From Roseibium polysiphoniae (GTDB lineage: Bacteria > Pseudomonadota > Alphaproteobacteria > Rhizobiales > Stappiaceae), in assembly GCF_014842925.1 (NCBI RefSeq), contig NZ_JACYXJ010000007.1, positions 372,001 through 436,000 on the forward strand: 64,000 nucleotides of DNA, given 5' to 3'. Made by a program: the position numbers and the translations under genes. Of the stretch, positions 1 through 8,011 are shown piece by piece (within the stretch, counting starts at the first letter, position 1; each line of letters starts with the position of its first letter). The notes beneath the pieces were generated by a model. It ran no database searches. It saw only the letters and a list, made by a program, of their open reading frames with translations, and was not told the DNA's origin.

Positions 1-900
1 AAGGGCTGCCCCCTTGCCCAGCAGGGCCTCGACGATTGGGATAACGCCGGCGGCGTTGGTGTACATCGGCACACCGATAACAACGGCAGAGGGCACCGAC
101 CACCAGGCTTCACCGCCCATGATCTTCAACATCATGGCTTCGGGAACATAACCGTGGATCGCAGCTCCGATGCCGATGCCGGCCAGCACCCAGATCCAGA
201 CCTTGCCGACAATCTCACGCACTTGCTCGAGGCCGATCTTCAGCCTGTCGGCGAGTGTCAGGCTCTCCTCTGGCAGATCTCCTACCGGGCCGGCGTTCAG
301 GTCCCGGACCCAGTCCTGCAGGTAACGTTCCAGACCCATCCGGCCCATGACGTAACCTGCGGTCGTGGCAATGGAGAACCCGAAGACAAGATAGATCGTG
401 GCGATCTTCCAGCCGACCAGGCCATAGAGCAGCCCGAGGCCGACCGGGCCGACCATCGGCCCCGCAATCAGAAAGGAAAAGGTCACGCCAAGCGGGATGC
501 CCGCCGAGACGAAGCCGATGAAGAGTGGCACCGAAGAACAGGAGCAAAATGGCGTCAAAACGCCCAGAAAGGCTGCCAACGGATACCCCCAGATCTGGCG
601 CTTGCCAGCCAGAATGGCGCGGGTTTTCTCCGGGCTGAACCAGCTGCGCAGCACGCCAGTGACAAAGACGATGCCGGTCAACAGCATCAGCACCTTGGGC
701 ACGTCGTAGACGAAAAAGGCGATGGCCTCGCCGGTATGGCTGTCGCGGGCAACCGGGAACAGCGACGTCACCCATTCGGAAAACGCAGACAATTGTCCGT
801 AGACCAGCCACCACAGGATAGCTGCGACGACCACACCCAGATACCATCCCCAGTCCGGCATCTCGCGGTGATAGGCACTGCCTTGAATTTCGGTGCTCAT
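1..900 (-). CDS. UPF0718/ArsP-type permease, truncated by the window edge
   Basis: My own minus-strand translation from ATG at 900 stays open through 300 codons to base 1, so the 3' end lies outside the window. It is an integral membrane protein of the DUF318/UPF0718 (COG0701) permease family. The family signature FCSCSSVPLFIGF lies at residues 118-130, followed by AGIP, and the second half-repeat begins near the window edge (GVPMYTNAAGVIPI). Characterised ArsP members export trivalent organoarsenicals; others have no known substrate. Its start overlaps the stop of the ArsR gene by 4 bases (897-900), so the two are translationally coupled and the permease is probably induced by the metal(loid) that ArsR senses. 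The exact substrate cannot be read from the sequence. Confidence 0.85.
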   Translation of the reverse strand, partial: MSTEIQGSAYHREMPDWGWYLGVVVAAILWWLVYGQLSAFSEWVTSLFPVARDSHTGEAIAFFVYDVPKVLMLLTGIVFVTGVLRSWFSPEKTRAILAGKRQIWGYPLAAFLGVLTPFCSCSSVPLFIGFVSAGIPLGVTFSFLIAGPMVGPVGLGLLYGLVGWKIATIYLVFGFSIATTAGYVMGRMGLERYLQDWVRDLNAGPVGDLPEESLTLADRLKIGLEQVREIVGKVWIWVLAGIGIGAAIHGYVPEAMMLKIMGGEAWWSVPSAVVIGVPMYTNAAGVIPIVEALLGKGAAL

Positions 901-1184
901 GCGATTTCCAGTTCGAGTAATTTTTCCGCTTTCAATATGGCCGTGATGATCGCCACGATCTCCGGCGCAAGACCGGGGTTGCGCCGGAAGCGCACCCACT
1001 GCGCATCGCGTCGGTCGACGACAATGCAAGCCTCACGCAGCACCTTCATATGGCGGGACATCCGGCTCTGGCTTGCATCAAGCCGTTCCATCAGTTCGCA
1101 AACGCAGTGCTCGCCGCCGTCCCAGACGATGGCCAGAGCCGCACGGCGGGTGGGGTCACAAAGGGCGGTCAAAATATCCTGCAT
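897..1184 (-). CDS. ArsR/SmtB-family metalloid-responsive repressor
   Basis: A 95-residue winged-helix repressor. The N-terminal CVCEL motif (Cys27, Cys29) corresponds to the As(III)-binding CVCDLC of classical ArsR. The third Cys position is occupied by Met32, so sensing may use only two thiolates or recruit a ligand from elsewhere. The recognition helix SQSRMSRHMKVLREA spans about residues 38-52. It is first in a two-gene operon with the permease (4-base overlap). A symmetric operator-like sequence at 1195-1218 lies just upstream of its start, which suggests autorepression. ArsR family membership is clear; the ligand (arsenite, antimonite or an organoarsenical) is inferred from the neighbour. 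Confidence 0.9.
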   Translation of the reverse strand: MQDILTALCDPTRRAALAIVWDGGEHCVCELMERLDASQSRMSRHMKVLREACIVVDRRDAQWVRFRRNPGLAPEIVAIITAILKAEKLLELEIA

Positions 1185-1194
1185 GGATCTTTCT

Positions 1195-1218
1195 TATGCG
1201 CCTTAGCGCATATGCGCT
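1195..1218. promoter_or_regulatory. ArsR operator candidate with three half-sites
   Basis: A perfect 14-base palindrome AGCGCATATGCGCT (1205-1218) shares its left arm with a second inverted repeat, TATGCGC-N4-GCGCATA (1195-1212). This gives three alternating TATGCGC half-sites directly before arsR. It sits between the divergent arsR and lipoprotein genes, so one repressor could act on both. The palindromes are seen directly; ArsR binding is inferred. Confidence 0.7.
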
Positions 1219-1300
1219 TTGACCCATATCAATAGACCCATAGCCATCAGCGATATTAGCCGTGACGCAAATCTGATATACGCATTTCCACGGACATAAA

Positions 1301-2071
1301 TTGGGGGTTTCTGTGGCGATTGCAGATTTCGAATCTCACGCGCGGTCTTTGAAGCGTTTTGCCGGTGCGGGTATGATGGCGGCGTTGGCACTGTTGCTGG
1401 CCGCGTGCCAAAGCGTGCCCAGCACGCCGCAGTCAAGCTATCTGAATGAGGTCAGCCTCGCGCAGGTGGACGTCGATTTTTCCAGCGCGGAACGGCCGCT
1501 TCTTGTCTCAGATCTGGATGGTGAAATCAGCGAGAGCGTTTCCGGCGGGTCGACGCTCGGCGCACTTGGCACACGTTTCGGCCTGACCAATCAGCAAGGA
1601 CGACAAGCGGCCCTGGAAACGGCCATTGCCGCCAACGTCAAACCGCACGTGGAGGACTCGCTCAAGCCACTGATGACCGGCACACGCCCGGTTCGCGCCG
1701 TCGTGACTGTCAAATCCGTGTTCATCCGCAGCCGCTTCGGTCTGCAGCAGCTCACCGGCACCCAGGTTTTCGTCAATGGCAAGCAACGGCCAGACAACCC
1801 GCAGTTCGTAGCCGGATTGACACTCTATGATATGGACACCGGCCTGCCGTTTCGAGAGGTTGAACCGATCAGCCGCATCGATGACGGGGCGATCACACTG
1901 GCCGGCGGCCCAGAGAAGGGACCGACCTACGGAAAGTCCAATCGCCTCAATCAGCTCATCTTCGAATATGCCCAGGCAGCGGCCCATGCACTGCAACGCA
2001 ACGCGGCAAGTTCGGAATTCAGCATTCCGGCCAGTGAAGGCGATACGAAAACGCTTTGGGAAAGCAATTAG
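1301..2071 (+). CDS. Putative outer-membrane lipoprotein of unknown function
   Basis: Up to 256 residues. The N terminus carries basic residues, a hydrophobic stretch and a lipobox LLLAAC with the lipidated Cys at about residue 36, so it should be a lipoprotein. The mature part is soluble and resembles the alphaproteobacterial DUF6778-type lipoproteins as I remember them; no enzymatic motif is visible. The longest frame begins with TTG at 1301. GTG at 1313, 5 bases after a GGGGG run, is an equally good start and keeps the lipobox. Methionines at 25-26 would leave too short a signal peptide. It is divergent from arsR across the operator-like palindromes. Function unknown. Confidence 0.75.
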   Translation: MGVSVAIADFESHARSLKRFAGAGMMAALALLLAACQSVPSTPQSSYLNEVSLAQVDVDFSSAERPLLVSDLDGEISESVSGGSTLGALGTRFGLTNQQGRQAALETAIAANVKPHVEDSLKPLMTGTRPVRAVVTVKSVFIRSRFGLQQLTGTQVFVNGKQRPDNPQFVAGLTLYDMDTGLPFREVEPISRIDDGAITLAGGPEKGPTYGKSNRLNQLIFEYAQAAAHALQRNAASSEFSIPASEGDTKTLWESN

Positions 2072-2101
2072 ACAACGACCTACAGACCGTTCGGAAACCG
2101 G

Positions 2102-2710
2102 CTAAAACCGTGTGCGGGCCTTGAGGGCCTGGGCGAGGGTGCCCTCGTCGAGATAATCCAGTTCGCCGCCGACCGGCACACCATGGGCCAGCCGCGTGAT
2201 GCTGACATCAAGGCCGGTAAGCTGATCGGTGATGTAATGGGCGGTGGTCTGCCCCTCGACCGTGGCGTTGATCGCAAGGATAACCTCGCTGATCGCTTCC
2301 ACCCGGCAGCGCTCGACCAGACCCGTGATGTTGAGATCGTCCGGACCGATGCCGTCGAGCGGCGAAAGCGTACCGCCCAGCACATGGTAGCGCGCATTGA
2401 TGGCTGCGGCCCGCTCCAGCGCCCAGAGATCGGCGACATCTTCCACCACGACCAGCGTGGCCTGATCCCGGCGCGGATCGGCGCAAATGGCGCAAGGGTC
2501 TGACGTGTCGACGGTGCCGCACGTTGAACAGACGCCGATCCTGTCGACGGCAACACCCATGGCTTCTGCCAATGGAACCAGAAGCTGGTCTTTCTTCTTG
2601 ATCAGATGCAGGGCCGCGCGGCGGGCCGATCGCGGGCCGAGGCCCGGCAATTTCGCCAGGAGCTTGATCAGCTGCTCAATCTCGGGGCCTGCAACCTTGT
2701 TCTGCGACAT
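2102..2710 (-). CDS. recR: Recombination mediator protein RecR
   Basis: 202 residues, the normal length. RecR acts with RecO (and RecF) to load RecA onto SSB-coated single-stranded DNA at gaps. Domains in order: helix-hairpin-helix [17 protein letters not shown] (about 21-37), zinc finger with Cys61, Cys64, Cys73 and Cys76, then a Toprim domain beginning [15 protein letters not shown], and the conserved [17 protein letters not shown] loop. It is the last gene of dnaX-ybaB-recR, a cluster conserved across bacteria, with 117 bases between it and ybaB. That gap carries a short REP-like palindrome. Confidence 0.97.
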   Translation of the reverse strand: MSQNKVAGPEIEQLIKLLAKLPGLGPRSARRAALHLIKKKDQLLVPLAEAMGVAVDRIGVCSTCGTVDTSDPCAICADPRRDQATLVVVEDVADLWALERAAAINARYHVLGGTLSPLDGIGPDDLNITGLVERCRVEAISEVILAINATVEGQTTAHYITDQLTGLDVSITRLAHGVPVGGELDYLDEGTLAQALKARTRF

Positions 2711-2765
2711 ATGCCTTCAACGTTTGTGCGATTTCGAAAGAAGCGCTTACGCCCCTGTACGCCGG

Positions 2766-2786
2766 TCCCGGACCAAGCCCGGGACG
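2766..2786. repeat. REP-like GC-rich palindrome
   Basis: The ybaB-recR spacer holds GTCCCGG-ACCAAGC-CCGGGAC, a 7-base perfect inverted repeat whose minus-strand reading (CCCGGGCTTGGTCCGGGA) resembles the palindromic intergenic repeats common in alphaproteobacterial genomes. Only one copy was noticed in the window. It could also act as a stem that lowers read-through into recR. Confidence 0.45.
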
Positions 2787-2827
2787 ACGACCATAAGGAT
2801 TGAGGCGCAGCCAGATCTTTCACCCGC

Positions 2828-3148
2828 CTAGAACGGCAGTTTCATGCCGGCTGGAAGACCGAGGCCGCCCATGAGTTCCTGGGTCTTTTCCTGCATCATG
2901 GCTTCCGCCTTGATACGCGCCTCATTGTGGGCTGCGATGATCAGGTCTTCCAGGATCTCGACATCGTCTTCCTTGAACAGGGACGGGTCGATCTTCAGGC
3001 TGCGGATTTCGCCCTTGCCGGCAATCTTGATGGTGACGAGGCCGCCACCGGAAGTGCCTTCGGTTTCAATCTCGGAAAAGGCTTCCTGCAAGGAGCCCAT
3101 CTGCTCCTGCATCTGCTTTGCCTGCTTCATCATCTTGAGGAAATCCAT
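2828..3148 (-). CDS. YbaB/EbfC-family nucleoid-associated protein
   Basis: 106 residues from the ATG at 3148, which reads MDFLKMMKQAKQMQEQM and is preceded by GAGG about five bases upstream; a 16-residue longer frame has no better signal. This small dimeric DNA-binding protein is nearly always encoded between dnaX and recR. The amphipathic N-terminal helix is rich in Lys, Met and Gln, followed by the GGGLVTIKIAGKGEI beta segment typical of the family. It probably helps organise the nucleoid, or supports recombination and repair. Confidence 0.95.
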   Translation of the reverse strand: MDFLKMMKQAKQMQEQMGSLQEAFSEIETEGTSGGGLVTIKIAGKGEIRSLKIDPSLFKEDDVEILEDLIIAAHNEARIKAEAMMQEKTQELMGGLGLPAGMKLPF

Positions 3149-3242
3149 TGCCCTCACGCTCCGTGTCTGTTGTGCCAAAACCGCGCGCTGCGGCATTTAT
3201 TGCTTGATATGGGCCTTAATCGGGCTGCCGGTAAGAGGCAAA

Positions 3243-5153
3243 CTAAATCTCGTCCGGGTCATCATCGCCCAGCGCTTCAGCGAGTAGCGGATCGGCCAGT
3301 TCCAGATCCTCTTCCTCGCTCTCCTGAACGCGCACATCGATGACCTTGGCACCGGGAAAGCTGCTCAAGAGCGCGGAAACCGTCGGGTGAGACCGCGCAT
3401 CGGACAGCAACTGCTCCTGGTTGGCGACCTCTTCCTCATGGATCGTCGGCCGGCCCTGGGTGCGGCTGACGCTCACGATCCAGCGCGTTCCGGTCCATTC
3501 GGTCAGCTTGCGGCCGAATTCACCGGCGATGTCCGCCGACGCATCTTCGGTCGGCTGGATCTCGATCCGGCCCGGCTCGAACTTCACCAGACGCATCTGG
3601 CGCATGATCGCGACCTTCATGGGGATGTCGCGCTTTTCAGAGGCGAGCGCCACACAGTCACGCAGATTGGCGAGCACCACCTTGGCGACGGCCGGTTCAG
3701 GCTCCGCCTGCGGTTCCGGACGGATGATCCGCTGCGGGGCCGCTTGCGCAGCTGCCTGGCCAGCACCTCCTGCGATCGCTTCCAGCCGCGGACGGCCGAG
3801 CGATGTGGTCATGATCGCACCCGGACCGCCATTGCCGCCCGGTGCATGTCCAGATTGGGCAGGTCCCGACTGAGCCTGCGCTGAAGGTCCTTGGCCTGAG
3901 GGGCCGCCCTGGCCAGCGGGCGCACCGCCTCCAGCAGGCACAAGACCGCCGCTGCGCAAAAGCGCCAGGGCATCGCCCGGATCCGGCAGATCAGCTGCGT
4001 AGGCCAGACGGACCAGAACCATATCGGCAGCAGCCAGAGGTTTTGGCGCGCTCTGAACTTCGTGCACGCCCTTCAGAAGGATTTGCCAGGCCCGCGACAA
4101 CAGCCGCATGGAGAGCTTTTCGGCAAACTCATGGCCGCGCACCCGCTCGGTTTCGGTGAAAGAGACATCGTCCCCGGCCTTGGGCACGACCTTCAAGCGC
4201 GTGACCAGATGGGTGAAATCGGCAAGATCGGTCAGAACCACGGCCGGGTCCGCGCCAACGGCATATTGGGCAGCGAGCTCTTCCATGGCCGCGGCGATGT
4301 TGCCGCTCATGACGTGTTCAAACAGGTCGATGACCCTGGCCCGGTCTGCAAGACCCAGCATCGAGCGCACATCCGGCGCCTCAATCGCGCCAGCGCCATG
4401 GGCCATGGCCTGATCCAAGAGAGACAGGGAATCACGCGCTGAACCTTCACCCGCGCGGGCAATCAGTGTCAGGGCCTCATCGGTGATCTGGATGTTTTCC
4501 GCGTCAGAGATCCTGCGCAGCAGGCCAACCAGCTTGGGCTGATCGATCCGGCGCAGATCAAAGCGCTGACAACGGGACAGTACCGTAACCGGCACCTTGC
4601 GGATTTCCGTGGTCGCGAAGATGAATTTCACATGCTCCGGCGGCTCTTCCAGGGTCTTCAAAAGACCATTGAAAGCCGCGTTCGACAGCATGTGGACCTC
4701 ATCGATGATGTAGACCTTGTAGCGCGCCGTGGCCGGACGATAGCGGGCCGCGTCGGTGATCTCGCGAATGTCGTTGATGCCGGTGTGGGAGGCGGCATCC
4801 ATCTCGATCACATCGACATGGCGGCCTTCCATGATCGCCTTGCAGTGACTGCCTTCCTGCTCGAGGCGCACCGTCGGCTTGTCGGCCACGCCGGGCACTT
4901 CATAATTCAGGCCGCGGGCGAGAATACGCGCGGTGGTCGTCTTGCCGACACCGCGAACGCCGGTGAGCATCCAGGCCTGAGCAATCCGGCCAGTGTCAAA
5001 CGCATTTTCCAGGGTCTGAACCATGGGTTCCTGACCGACCAGATCCTCAAAGGTCTGGGGCCGGTACTTGCGGGCCAGAACGCGGTAGGCGCTGTCTTTG
5101 GAAGCCGGGGCACCTGCCCCCTCTCCCGCTGTCGGAAAGGCGATATCATCCAT
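3243..5153 (-). CDS. dnaX: DNA polymerase III subunit gamma/tau
   Basis: 636 residues. DnaX is the AAA+ clamp-loader motor that, with HolA and HolB, loads the beta clamp and tethers the polymerase cores. Walker A GVRGVGKTT lies at residues 65-73, Walker B (IIDEVHML) near 150, then sensor 1 (ATTEIRKVP) and lid domain III. A Gly/Gln/Pro-rich linker around residues 405-470 precedes the tau C-terminal domain. The zinc-binding Cys cluster found in E. coli DnaX is reduced to a single Cys (SHCKAIMEGRHVDV). I saw no obvious slippery A-run for programmed frameshifting. The SRP RNA gene lies upstream on the same strand. Confidence 0.97.
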   Translation of the reverse strand: MDDIAFPTAGEGAGAPASKDSAYRVLARKYRPQTFEDLVGQEPMVQTLENAFDTGRIAQAWMLTGVRGVGKTTTARILARGLNYEVPGVADKPTVRLEQEGSHCKAIMEGRHVDVIEMDAASHTGINDIREITDAARYRPATARYKVYIIDEVHMLSNAAFNGLLKTLEEPPEHVKFIFATTEIRKVPVTVLSRCQRFDLRRIDQPKLVGLLRRISDAENIQITDEALTLIARAGEGSARDSLSLLDQAMAHGAGAIEAPDVRSMLGLADRARVIDLFEHVMSGNIAAAMEELAAQYAVGADPAVVLTDLADFTHLVTRLKVVPKAGDDVSFTETERVRGHEFAEKLSMRLLSRAWQILLKGVHEVQSAPKPLAAADMVLVRLAYAADLPDPGDALALLRSGGLVPAGGGAPAGQGGPSGQGPSAQAQSGPAQSGHAPGGNGGPGAIMTTSLGRPRLEAIAGGAGQAAAQAAPQRIIRPEPQAEPEPAVAKVVLANLRDCVALASEKRDIPMKVAIMRQMRLVKFEPGRIEIQPTEDASADIAGEFGRKLTEWTGTRWIVSVSRTQGRPTIHEEEVANQEQLLSDARSHPTVSALLSSFPGAKVIDVRVQESEEEDLELADPLLAEALGDDDPDEI

Positions 5154-5339
5154 GGGCGCACCTTACCGTCTTTTGCGCGGAGCTGTCGCGGCTTGGCATC
5201 AACTTTTTTGTGCAATGCTCTACCAGATTCCACCGGCCGCAGCGTCACGCACCGATCGGCCCATGCGCACGCCAAGTCAATGCATGGCACACGCTGGCGA
5301 TTCATTCGAAAAATGATGGCGAAAGATGAAAGGGAGTAG

Positions 5340-5438
5340 GTGGAAGGCTGGCACGATGACCCGTGCCGGATCTCGTTAGGGCTGCTTCCTTCCGGACCTG
5401 ACCCAGTTGGCGAGTGGCTCGTCCACCACCAACCTTCC
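5340..5438 (-). ncRNA. ffs: Signal recognition particle RNA, small bacterial (4.5S) type
   Basis: The minus strand contains the universally conserved SRP RNA helix-8 core GGTCAGGTCCGGAAGGAAGC with its GGAA tetraloop, complementary to 5390-5410. The ends pair with each other (GGAAGGTTGG with CCAGCCTTCC), closing one long hairpin of about 95-100 nucleotides. It forms the RNA scaffold that binds Ffh and FtsY for co-translational membrane targeting. It sits upstream of dnaX, a common location in Alphaproteobacteria. The exact ends are estimated from the terminal pairing. Confidence 0.93.
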
Positions 5439-5446
5439 GAGGCCCT

Positions 5447-5475
5447 TATATCAGGAGAAGGGTGGCTCTTGGCAA
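5447..5475 (-). promoter_or_regulatory. Probable sigma-70 promoter for ffs
   Basis: The minus strand has TTGCCA (5470-5475), 17 bases, then GATATAAG (-10 region, from 5452 down). It ends about nine bases before the predicted 5' end of the SRP RNA. TATAAG at 5445-5450 gives an alternative -10 with 19-base spacing. Confidence 0.6.
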
Positions 5476-5587
5476 GAGGCAAGACAAAGTTTGTTTGCCA
5501 GACGACCGGATTGGGTATTTTATCTCATTCCTTCCGCGGGCCTGACGGCCTTCCCCGCCAGATTTTCTTTTGACTGAAAAGCCCTTC

Positions 5588-6454
5588 ATGACACGCGACC
5601 TGCTTGCCCTCGACGACCTATCGCCGGACTTGCTCCTGTCCCTCGCCCAACGCGCCGAGGTTCTCGGGCAAGCCTGGGCGGACCGGCAGATGCCGCAATC
5701 GCTTTCAGGCAAGCGCGTCGGCCTGATCGTCGATGACAGCGGTTGGCGCAACACATCGGCGCTGGACCTCGGCATCCAGGTCATGGGCGGCCATTGCGTC
5801 AAGCTGCCGATTTCCTTCGCCGGTGGCGAAACGCTGGAAGACCTTTCGGCATATCTGAACAACTGGGTCGATCTTGTGGCTGTTCGCACACCCTTGCTGC
5901 GCCGACTGCGCGCGTTCGCCGAGGCTGCCCCGTTCCCGGTCATGAACCTGAGAACCAAGGTCAATCACCCTTGCGAAACCCTCGGTGACCTGAGCTACCT
6001 GCATGCCCAGCGCGGGTCACTGGACGGTCTGACCGTTGTCGCCGTTGCACCCATCGGCAACATCCTGCAGTCCTGGGTCGAGGCCGCGCGGGTTCTGCCG
6101 ATCCGTCTTGTTCAGCTCTATGACACCAATTACCTCATGAACGAGGATGAGGCGACGGGTGGCTCGATCGAGACAACCGATAGCATGTCCGCCATCCGCG
6201 AAGCCGATGTGGTCATCACGGATTGCTGGCCCAAGAACACCAACGACGCGCTCCTGCGCCGCTATCAGGTCGAGGCAGCGCATCTGGACACGATCCGCCC
6301 GGGCGGGCATTTCATCCCTTGCCCGCCGGTCAGCCGTAGCCGCGAGGTCTCGGCAGACGCCATGCTTCACCCGACGTTTGCAGCCACGGCAGCAAAAGCC
6401 TATCTGATGCATGCTCAAAACGCCTATCTGGAGTGGGCGCTGAACAACGCGTGA
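5588..6454 (+). CDS. Aspartate/ornithine carbamoyltransferase-like protein lacking catalytic motifs
   Basis: 288 residues from ATG 5588 (MTRDLLALDDLSP); an in-frame TTG at 5570 would add six residues. The whole length aligns by eye with ornithine carbamoyltransferase: the N-terminal domain, NHPCETLGDL (126-135) for the HPxQxLxDL loop, and EADVVITDCW near 206-214. The key elements are replaced. STRTR, which binds carbamoyl phosphate, reads SGWRNT (51-56). The ornithine SMG loop reads PKN. HCLP reads PCPP (245-248). It is therefore unlikely to be an active OTCase or ATCase. It may be a pseudo-enzyme or use another substrate. Downstream lie HIT, NudC and a phosphatase homologue on the same strand. 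Confidence 0.8.
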   Translation: MTRDLLALDDLSPDLLLSLAQRAEVLGQAWADRQMPQSLSGKRVGLIVDDSGWRNTSALDLGIQVMGGHCVKLPISFAGGETLEDLSAYLNNWVDLVAVRTPLLRRLRAFAEAAPFPVMNLRTKVNHPCETLGDLSYLHAQRGSLDGLTVVAVAPIGNILQSWVEAARVLPIRLVQLYDTNYLMNEDEATGGSIETTDSMSAIREADVVITDCWPKNTNDALLRRYQVEAAHLDTIRPGGHFIPCPPVSRSREVSADAMLHPTFAATAAKAYLMHAQNAYLEWALNNA

Positions 6455-6529
6455 TCTTGTTTTGCGCGGGCGTGATTTCAGCGGCATTTTCCTGCCAAGG
6501 CCCTATACTCCATCTGCAAGTGGGCTCTC

Positions 6530-6961
6530 ATGAAAACGGACCGAGCCAGCATGATTGCCTTCGACCTGAACCCGCGCCTTGAAGGCGACAGCCATCCTGT
6601 CATTGACCTTGAGCTTTGCGCGGTCCGGCTGATGAAGGACGCCAATTATCCTTGGCTGCTCCTCATTCCACGTCGCAAGGACCTGATCGAAATCATCGAC
6701 CTGGACCCCACCGAGCGGGCCAAGTTGATGGAGGAGATCGGCACGGTCAGCGAAGCCCTCAAGACCGCGACGAATTGCGAAAAGCTGAATGTGGCAGCCA
6801 TCGGCAATGTCGTTTCTCAGCTTCATGTCCATGTTGTTGCGCGGTTCCGCGAGGATCCGGCCTGGCCAGCCCCTGTCTGGGGTGCGGTCCCGCCCGTGCC
6901 TTATGAAGGCAGCAAGGCCAATGACCTGATTTCCGCCCTACAAGAGGCACTCTCCGAATAG
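6530..6961 (+). CDS. HIT-family nucleotide-binding protein
   Basis: 143 residues. The histidine-triad region reads QLHVHVVARF, so the first His of the canonical HxHxH is Gln and two His remain. This variant, followed by DPAWPAPVWG, is what I recall for the alphaproteobacterial HIT proteins. HIT proteins hydrolyse or transfer nucleotide phosphoramidates and dinucleotides; the substrate here is unknown. It begins 75 bases after the carbamoyltransferase-like gene and precedes nudC, in line with a small group of nucleotide-phosphate enzymes. An internal ATG at residue 8 is an alternative start. Confidence 0.88.
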   Translation: MKTDRASMIAFDLNPRLEGDSHPVIDLELCAVRLMKDANYPWLLLIPRRKDLIEIIDLDPTERAKLMEEIGTVSEALKTATNCEKLNVAAIGNVVSQLHVHVVARFREDPAWPAPVWGAVPPVPYEGSKANDLISALQEALSE

Positions 6962-7048
6962 CCCCCAAGCGCAGTTCAACCGCCCCATCCCAGCAAGCCC
7001 GCAATCCGGCACGTCTGCCGGCTTCAGCAAGTCAAGGACCCCGACCGC

Positions 7049-7996
7049 ATGACGGCCAACGATCGCACCCCGCGCCCACCCATGAGTTTTGTCGACAACA
7101 CGATCGATCGTCAGTCGACCAAACGGACAGATGCGGCCTGGATCGAAAGTCGTCTTCAGGCCCCGGATGCCGGGATTGTTCTGTCCACGGCAACGCAGCT
7201 CATCTTGGATACCTCCGGACCTGCAAACATGCGCCACAATCTGGAAAAAGCGCTGGAGCTTGGCGCTTTGCGCGAGGAGATGGTCTTTCTCGGGCAAAAG
7301 CCCGACGGCAGTGATCCGCTTTTTGCCACCTGCATCGAAAAGAGCGATGAGGAGATCGAAGCGCTCGATGACCTGACGCTGATTGATCTCAGGACCCTTG
7401 CGATTCAAGGCGATCTTTCTGCTGAAGACACCAGTGTGCTCGCTCAGGCCCGGGCGATGATCCACTGGCACCGGACGCACAAGTTCTGCTCGCGGTGTGG
7501 ACATCCGTCGAACCTCGCCGATGCCGGCTATCGCCGCGAATGCCCGTCTTGTGGCGGTCAGCATTTCCCACGTACGGACGCCTGCGTGATCATGCTGATC
7601 ATCGACGAAAACGATCGCGCCCTTCTTGGCCGGCCACCAAGGCTCCCGGAAGGGATCTTCACGACGCTGGCCGGCTTCATGGAGCCGGGCGAGACCGTTG
7701 AACAGGCGGTTCGGCGCGAGACCATGGAGGAAGCGGGCATTTCCGTTGGAGACGTCTGGATCAGGTCGAACCAGCCCTGGCCATTTCCCTCCAACCTGAT
7801 GCTCGGCTGCTACGGCAAGGCCACGTCCAGCGAGATTTTCCTGGAGGATGATGAACTTGAAGCCTGCCGCTGGTGCGACCGGGCCGAGGTGCAACAGATG
7901 ATCGAAGGCACGCACCCCAATGGCGACAAGATTCCGCCCTCCATTTCCATCGCCTACCAGCTGATCACAGACTGGATGGACGAACGCATTTCTTGA
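7049..7996 (+). CDS. nudC: NAD(+) diphosphatase / NAD-capped RNA hydrolase NudC
   Basis: 315 residues. NudC splits NAD(H) to NMN(H) plus AMP and removes NAD caps from RNA. Zinc ribbon Cys147, Cys150, Cys165 and Cys168. The Nudix box starts at GFMEPGETVEQAVRRE (209 on) and continues METMEEAGI-like through residue 231. The family-specific SQPWPFPxS motif appears as NQPWPFPSN (241-249), so the first Ser is Asn. The N-terminal domain of about 140 residues is typical. A histidine phosphatase homologue follows 15 bases downstream, suggesting an operon. Confidence 0.95.
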   Translation: MTANDRTPRPPMSFVDNTIDRQSTKRTDAAWIESRLQAPDAGIVLSTATQLILDTSGPANMRHNLEKALELGALREEMVFLGQKPDGSDPLFATCIEKSDEEIEALDDLTLIDLRTLAIQGDLSAEDTSVLAQARAMIHWHRTHKFCSRCGHPSNLADAGYRRECPSCGGQHFPRTDACVIMLIIDENDRALLGRPPRLPEGIFTTLAGFMEPGETVEQAVRRETMEEAGISVGDVWIRSNQPWPFPSNLMLGCYGKATSSEIFLEDDELEACRWCDRAEVQQMIEGTHPNGDKIPPSISIAYQLITDWMDERIS

Positions 7997-8011
7997 TACC
8001 AGTAGGACACC

